A stretch of 34,862 nucleotides of DNA from Roseburia sp. Its GTDB lineage: Bacteria; Bacillota; Clostridia; Lachnospirales; Lachnospiraceae. A model generated the notes under the pieces. The model made no database searches. It saw only the letters and a program-made list of their open reading frames with translations, and was not told where the DNA came from. Position 1 is the stretch's first letter. Every line of letters starts with the position of its first letter. Below are positions 33,258 to 34,862 of this stretch, piece after piece. The stretch is from assembly GCA_017549185.1 (NCBI GenBank), contig JAFYVJ010000075.1, positions 1 to 34,862 on the forward strand. The letters run 5' to 3'. The position numbers and the translations under genes are program-made.

Positions 33258-33413
33258 TTAGTATACCTTATCAAAACCATATTGTTCCTGTATTCTTTTG
33301 TTTATCACCTTCATTCTTTCATAAAATAATTCATTCTCAATAACAATATTTCTCAATTCTTCATCGTAAAGAATATTTCCATACTGATCCTCTACAATTA
33401 CAATAAAATCTGT
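33258..33413 (-). pseudogene. 3' remnant of an unidentified gene
   Basis: An open stretch of about 51 codons without a start reads TDFIVIVEDQYGNILYDEEL followed by RNIVIENELFYERMKVINKR and ends in YGFDKVY and TAA. The composition is clearly protein-like, and a stop codon lies immediately upstream. It is probably the surviving C-terminus of a gene cut by a rearrangement, next to the RhuM gene. The family is unknown. Confidence 0.5.
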
Positions 33414-33575
33414 TTACATGTATGAACCTCAGTAGAGTCGTCCCTGTGCACTTCGCTTTTCCGCTAAACTATAAATCTTGACTCAACTTTTTCTTTACAA
33501 AACGTATAAATTCTCCCATTCCTGCAAAAACTTTCTACTACGAAAACCTTGTAAAATCAAGGAAATCATAAAGCA
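33414..33575. other. Gene-free stretch upstream of sigG
   Basis: No gene is visible and I could not place a convincing SigmaF or SigmaG promoter here. It is AT-rich, with scattered short repeats only. Confidence 0.4.
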
Positions 33576-33642
33576 GTTCAAACTTGTCAAAACACATAAA
33601 TTCAAGTTCAAACTTGTTTGAAAACAAGAATTATATGTGTTT
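33576..33642. promoter_or_regulatory. Palindromes and direct repeats upstream of sigG
   Basis: GTTCAAACTTGT occurs at 33576-33587 and 33606-33617. The stretch 33590-33642 forms a long stem-loop (AACACATA with TATGTGTT, then AATTC with GAATT) that encloses two compact palindromes, CAAGTT-CA-AACTTG (33603-33616) and CTTGTTT-GA-AAACAAG (33613-33628). These overlap each other, so only one can form at a time. It lies 40 nt before the sigG start. Confidence 0.6.
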
Positions 33643-33682
33643 GGGATATGGCTGAACTGTTATTCTAATACAGGAGGCATCC

Positions 33683-34465
33683 ATGGGCACATACAAAGTA
33701 GACATCTGCGGGGTCAACACCTCAAAACTTCCCATACTAAAAGAAGCCGAAAAAGAAGAACTTTTCAAAAGAATCAAATCTGGCGACACCGAAGCCAGAG
33801 AAATCTATATTCAAGGAAACCTCCGACTCGTCCTCTCTGTCATCCGTCGTTTTTCGAACCATAATGAAAACCTCGATGATTTATTCCAAATCGGATGTAT
33901 CGGTCTTATCAAATCCATCGACAACTTTGACCCCTCTTTAGGTGTAAAATTCTCTACCTATGCTGTACCAATGATTATCGGAGAAATTCGCCGTTATCTT
34001 CGTGACAACAACAGCATCCGCGTCAGCCGCTCTCTCAGAGATACTGCTTACAAAGCAATTCACGCAAAAGAAATCCTTTCAAAAAATACTTTCAAAGAAC
34101 CAACGTTAGAAGAAATCGCTGCTGAAGCAGGAATTCCTGCCGACGATATTCTCTACGCACTTGATGCCATACAATGCCCTGTAAGTCTCTACGACCCAGT
34201 CTATACTGATGGCGGCGACACGTTATACGTCATGGATCAGATAAGCGACAAGAAAAATCGAGAAGAAAATTGGATTGAACACCTTTCTTTAACTGATGCC
34301 ATGGAGCATCTTTCAGAACGAGAAAATTTCATTATACAGTTACGCTTTTTTGAAGGAAAAACACAGATGGAAGTCGCGGATGAAATCCATATTTCCCAAG
34401 CCCAAGTAAGTCGCTTGGAAAAATCTGCCTTAAAATCCATTCGCCAGTATTTGTCCACCATTTAA
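33683..34465 (+). CDS. sigG: Forespore sporulation sigma factor SigG
   Basis: SigmaG drives late forespore gene expression and depends on the SpoIIIA-SpoIIQ channel encoded at 10333-15219. The 260-residue protein starts with the SigG-specific KVDICGVNTSKLPIL, followed by region 2 (NLRLVLSVIRRF, DDLFQIGCIGLIKSIDNFD), region 3 and region 4 (GKTQMEVADEIHISQAQVSR). GGAGG precedes the ATG at 5 nt. In B. subtilis it follows spoIIGA and sigE; here it stands alone beside a RhuM gene, a gene remnant and a repeat that begins right after its stop. Confidence 0.96.
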   Translation: MGTYKVDICGVNTSKLPILKEAEKEELFKRIKSGDTEAREIYIQGNLRLVLSVIRRFSNHNENLDDLFQIGCIGLIKSIDNFDPSLGVKFSTYAVPMIIGEIRRYLRDNNSIRVSRSLRDTAYKAIHAKEILSKNTFKEPTLEEIAAEAGIPADDILYALDAIQCPVSLYDPVYTDGGDTLYVMDQISDKKNREENWIEHLSLTDAMEHLSERENFIIQLRFFEGKTQMEVADEIHISQAQVSRLEKSALKSIRQYLSTI

Positions 34466-34720
34466 AAGGCACTGTTGCAAAATCAATTATTTTATTGCCA
34501 TAAACTTTCGTTTGTAGACATCTTAAAATACGCACCGACCTCAGGATTATCTCGTATATACTCTTTAATAAGTGCAATATTTTAAACAGTAAATTTAGGT
34601 TGTGGTTTCAAAAAGTTTGAAATTCTAATTCGCAAATGCCGGAAACGTGATATTTCCTGTCCGCTCAAGGTTGAGACAAAGCGAAAAGAAATGTCTGCAT
34701 AGAAAAGACTGCCCTTGTGG
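34466..34720. repeat. Right copy of the window-spanning inverted repeat, with an IS6-like end
   Basis: The sequence starts with AAGGCACTGTTGCAAAAT directly after the sigG stop; GGCACTGTTGCAAA resembles IS6-family terminal repeats. The part from about 34490 to 34720 is the inverted partner of 1-225, with the core 34568-34655. One frame on the minus strand reads a protein-like FRFVSTLSGQEISRFRHLRI, suggesting a decayed coding end, but no complete gene is present. Confidence 0.65.
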
Positions 34721-34761
34721 ATTTCTTAGATTCTCTTACAGGCTGAATTTTGACAAAACGT

Positions 34762-34862
34762 ACTTCGCGGAAGTCACATGTTTGAAAAGGGAGCTTAGTC
34801 ACAGATATTGAATGATTCAATACCTATGAACTAAGCTCCCTTTGAGTTTGACGTCGCGAAGT
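34762..34862. repeat. About 100-nt palindrome at the right edge
   Basis: ACTTCGCG (34762-34769) pairs with CGCGAAGT (34855-34862), AAAGGGAGCTTAGT (34786-34799) with ACTAAGCTCCCTTT (34830-34843), and TATTGAA with TTCAATA (34806-34822) at the tip. It forms one long interrupted hairpin that ends exactly at the window edge. It may be a terminator-like or mobile (MITE-like) element. Confidence 0.7.

Noticed and set aside
34332-34577. 81-codon minus-strand frame across the sigG end and the repeat
   Set aside because: It runs antisense through sigG and across the repeat boundary, so it is a chance frame.
1-34862. CRISPR arrays, tRNA and rRNA genes, prophage
   Set aside because: No regularly spaced repeats, tRNA-like cloverleaf, rRNA sequence or phage structural gene was found on reading both strands.

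Overview
The window looks like a piece of a low-GC, endospore-forming Firmicute chromosome, most probably a member of the Lachnospiraceae. The evidence is a complete spoIIIA operon, a SigG gene, a SpoIIM-like gene, the recA-recX-rny order and the AT-rich Clostridia-type codon use. Almost every gene is on the minus strand; the sporulation sigma factor gene sigG at the right end is the one clear plus-strand gene. Family assignments were made by reading the protein sequences; no database search was run.

Layout, left to right. 1-225: a decayed repeat whose inverted partner lies at the right end. 305-10146: housekeeping genes (aroD, a XerD-type recombinase, a SpoIIM-like protein, rny, recX, recA with a LexA box, trxA, prfC, deoB). 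10333-15219: the spoIIIAA-AH operon, encoding the forespore-mother cell channel proteins and preceded by a SigmaE-like promoter. 15325-24551: an accessory island of small cassettes: a PBECR4-like nuclease gene with an XRE regulator, a membrane protein with an XRE regulator, a Fic protein with an XRE regulator, a DUF4275-like protein with a SHOCT protein, an ECF sigma factor with its zinc-finger anti-sigma, an AAA ATPase, small membrane proteins and a second PBECR4-like gene. 24596-31899: housekeeping again (argS, an SDR oxidoreductase, a Xaa-Pro aminopeptidase, an AI-2E family exporter, queT with a preQ1-I riboswitch, a DegV protein). 32134-33413: a RhuM family gene and a gene remnant. 33683-34465: sigG. 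34466-34862: repeat sequence and a long palindrome.

The most interesting signal is in the island. Both PBECR4-like genes sit directly behind a unit made of a consensus promoter (17-bp spacer), a structured RNA of about 150 nt with potential pseudoknots, and an intrinsic terminator. This order (promoter, structured RNA, leaky terminator, small nuclease) is that of type III toxin-antitoxin systems, although no tandem repeats are seen in the RNAs and the first locus also has an XRE protein. Riboswitch-like leaders or independent small RNAs are the main alternatives.

A second theme is unexplained intergenic structure. Several hairpins (spoIIIAC-spoIIIAD, deoB-prfC, prfC-trxA) have an arm that includes or repeats the 3' end of the preceding gene, and two hairpins share the core AGGAAATTC. 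The two ends of the window carry inverted copies of one sequence, one of them starting right after the sigG stop codon.
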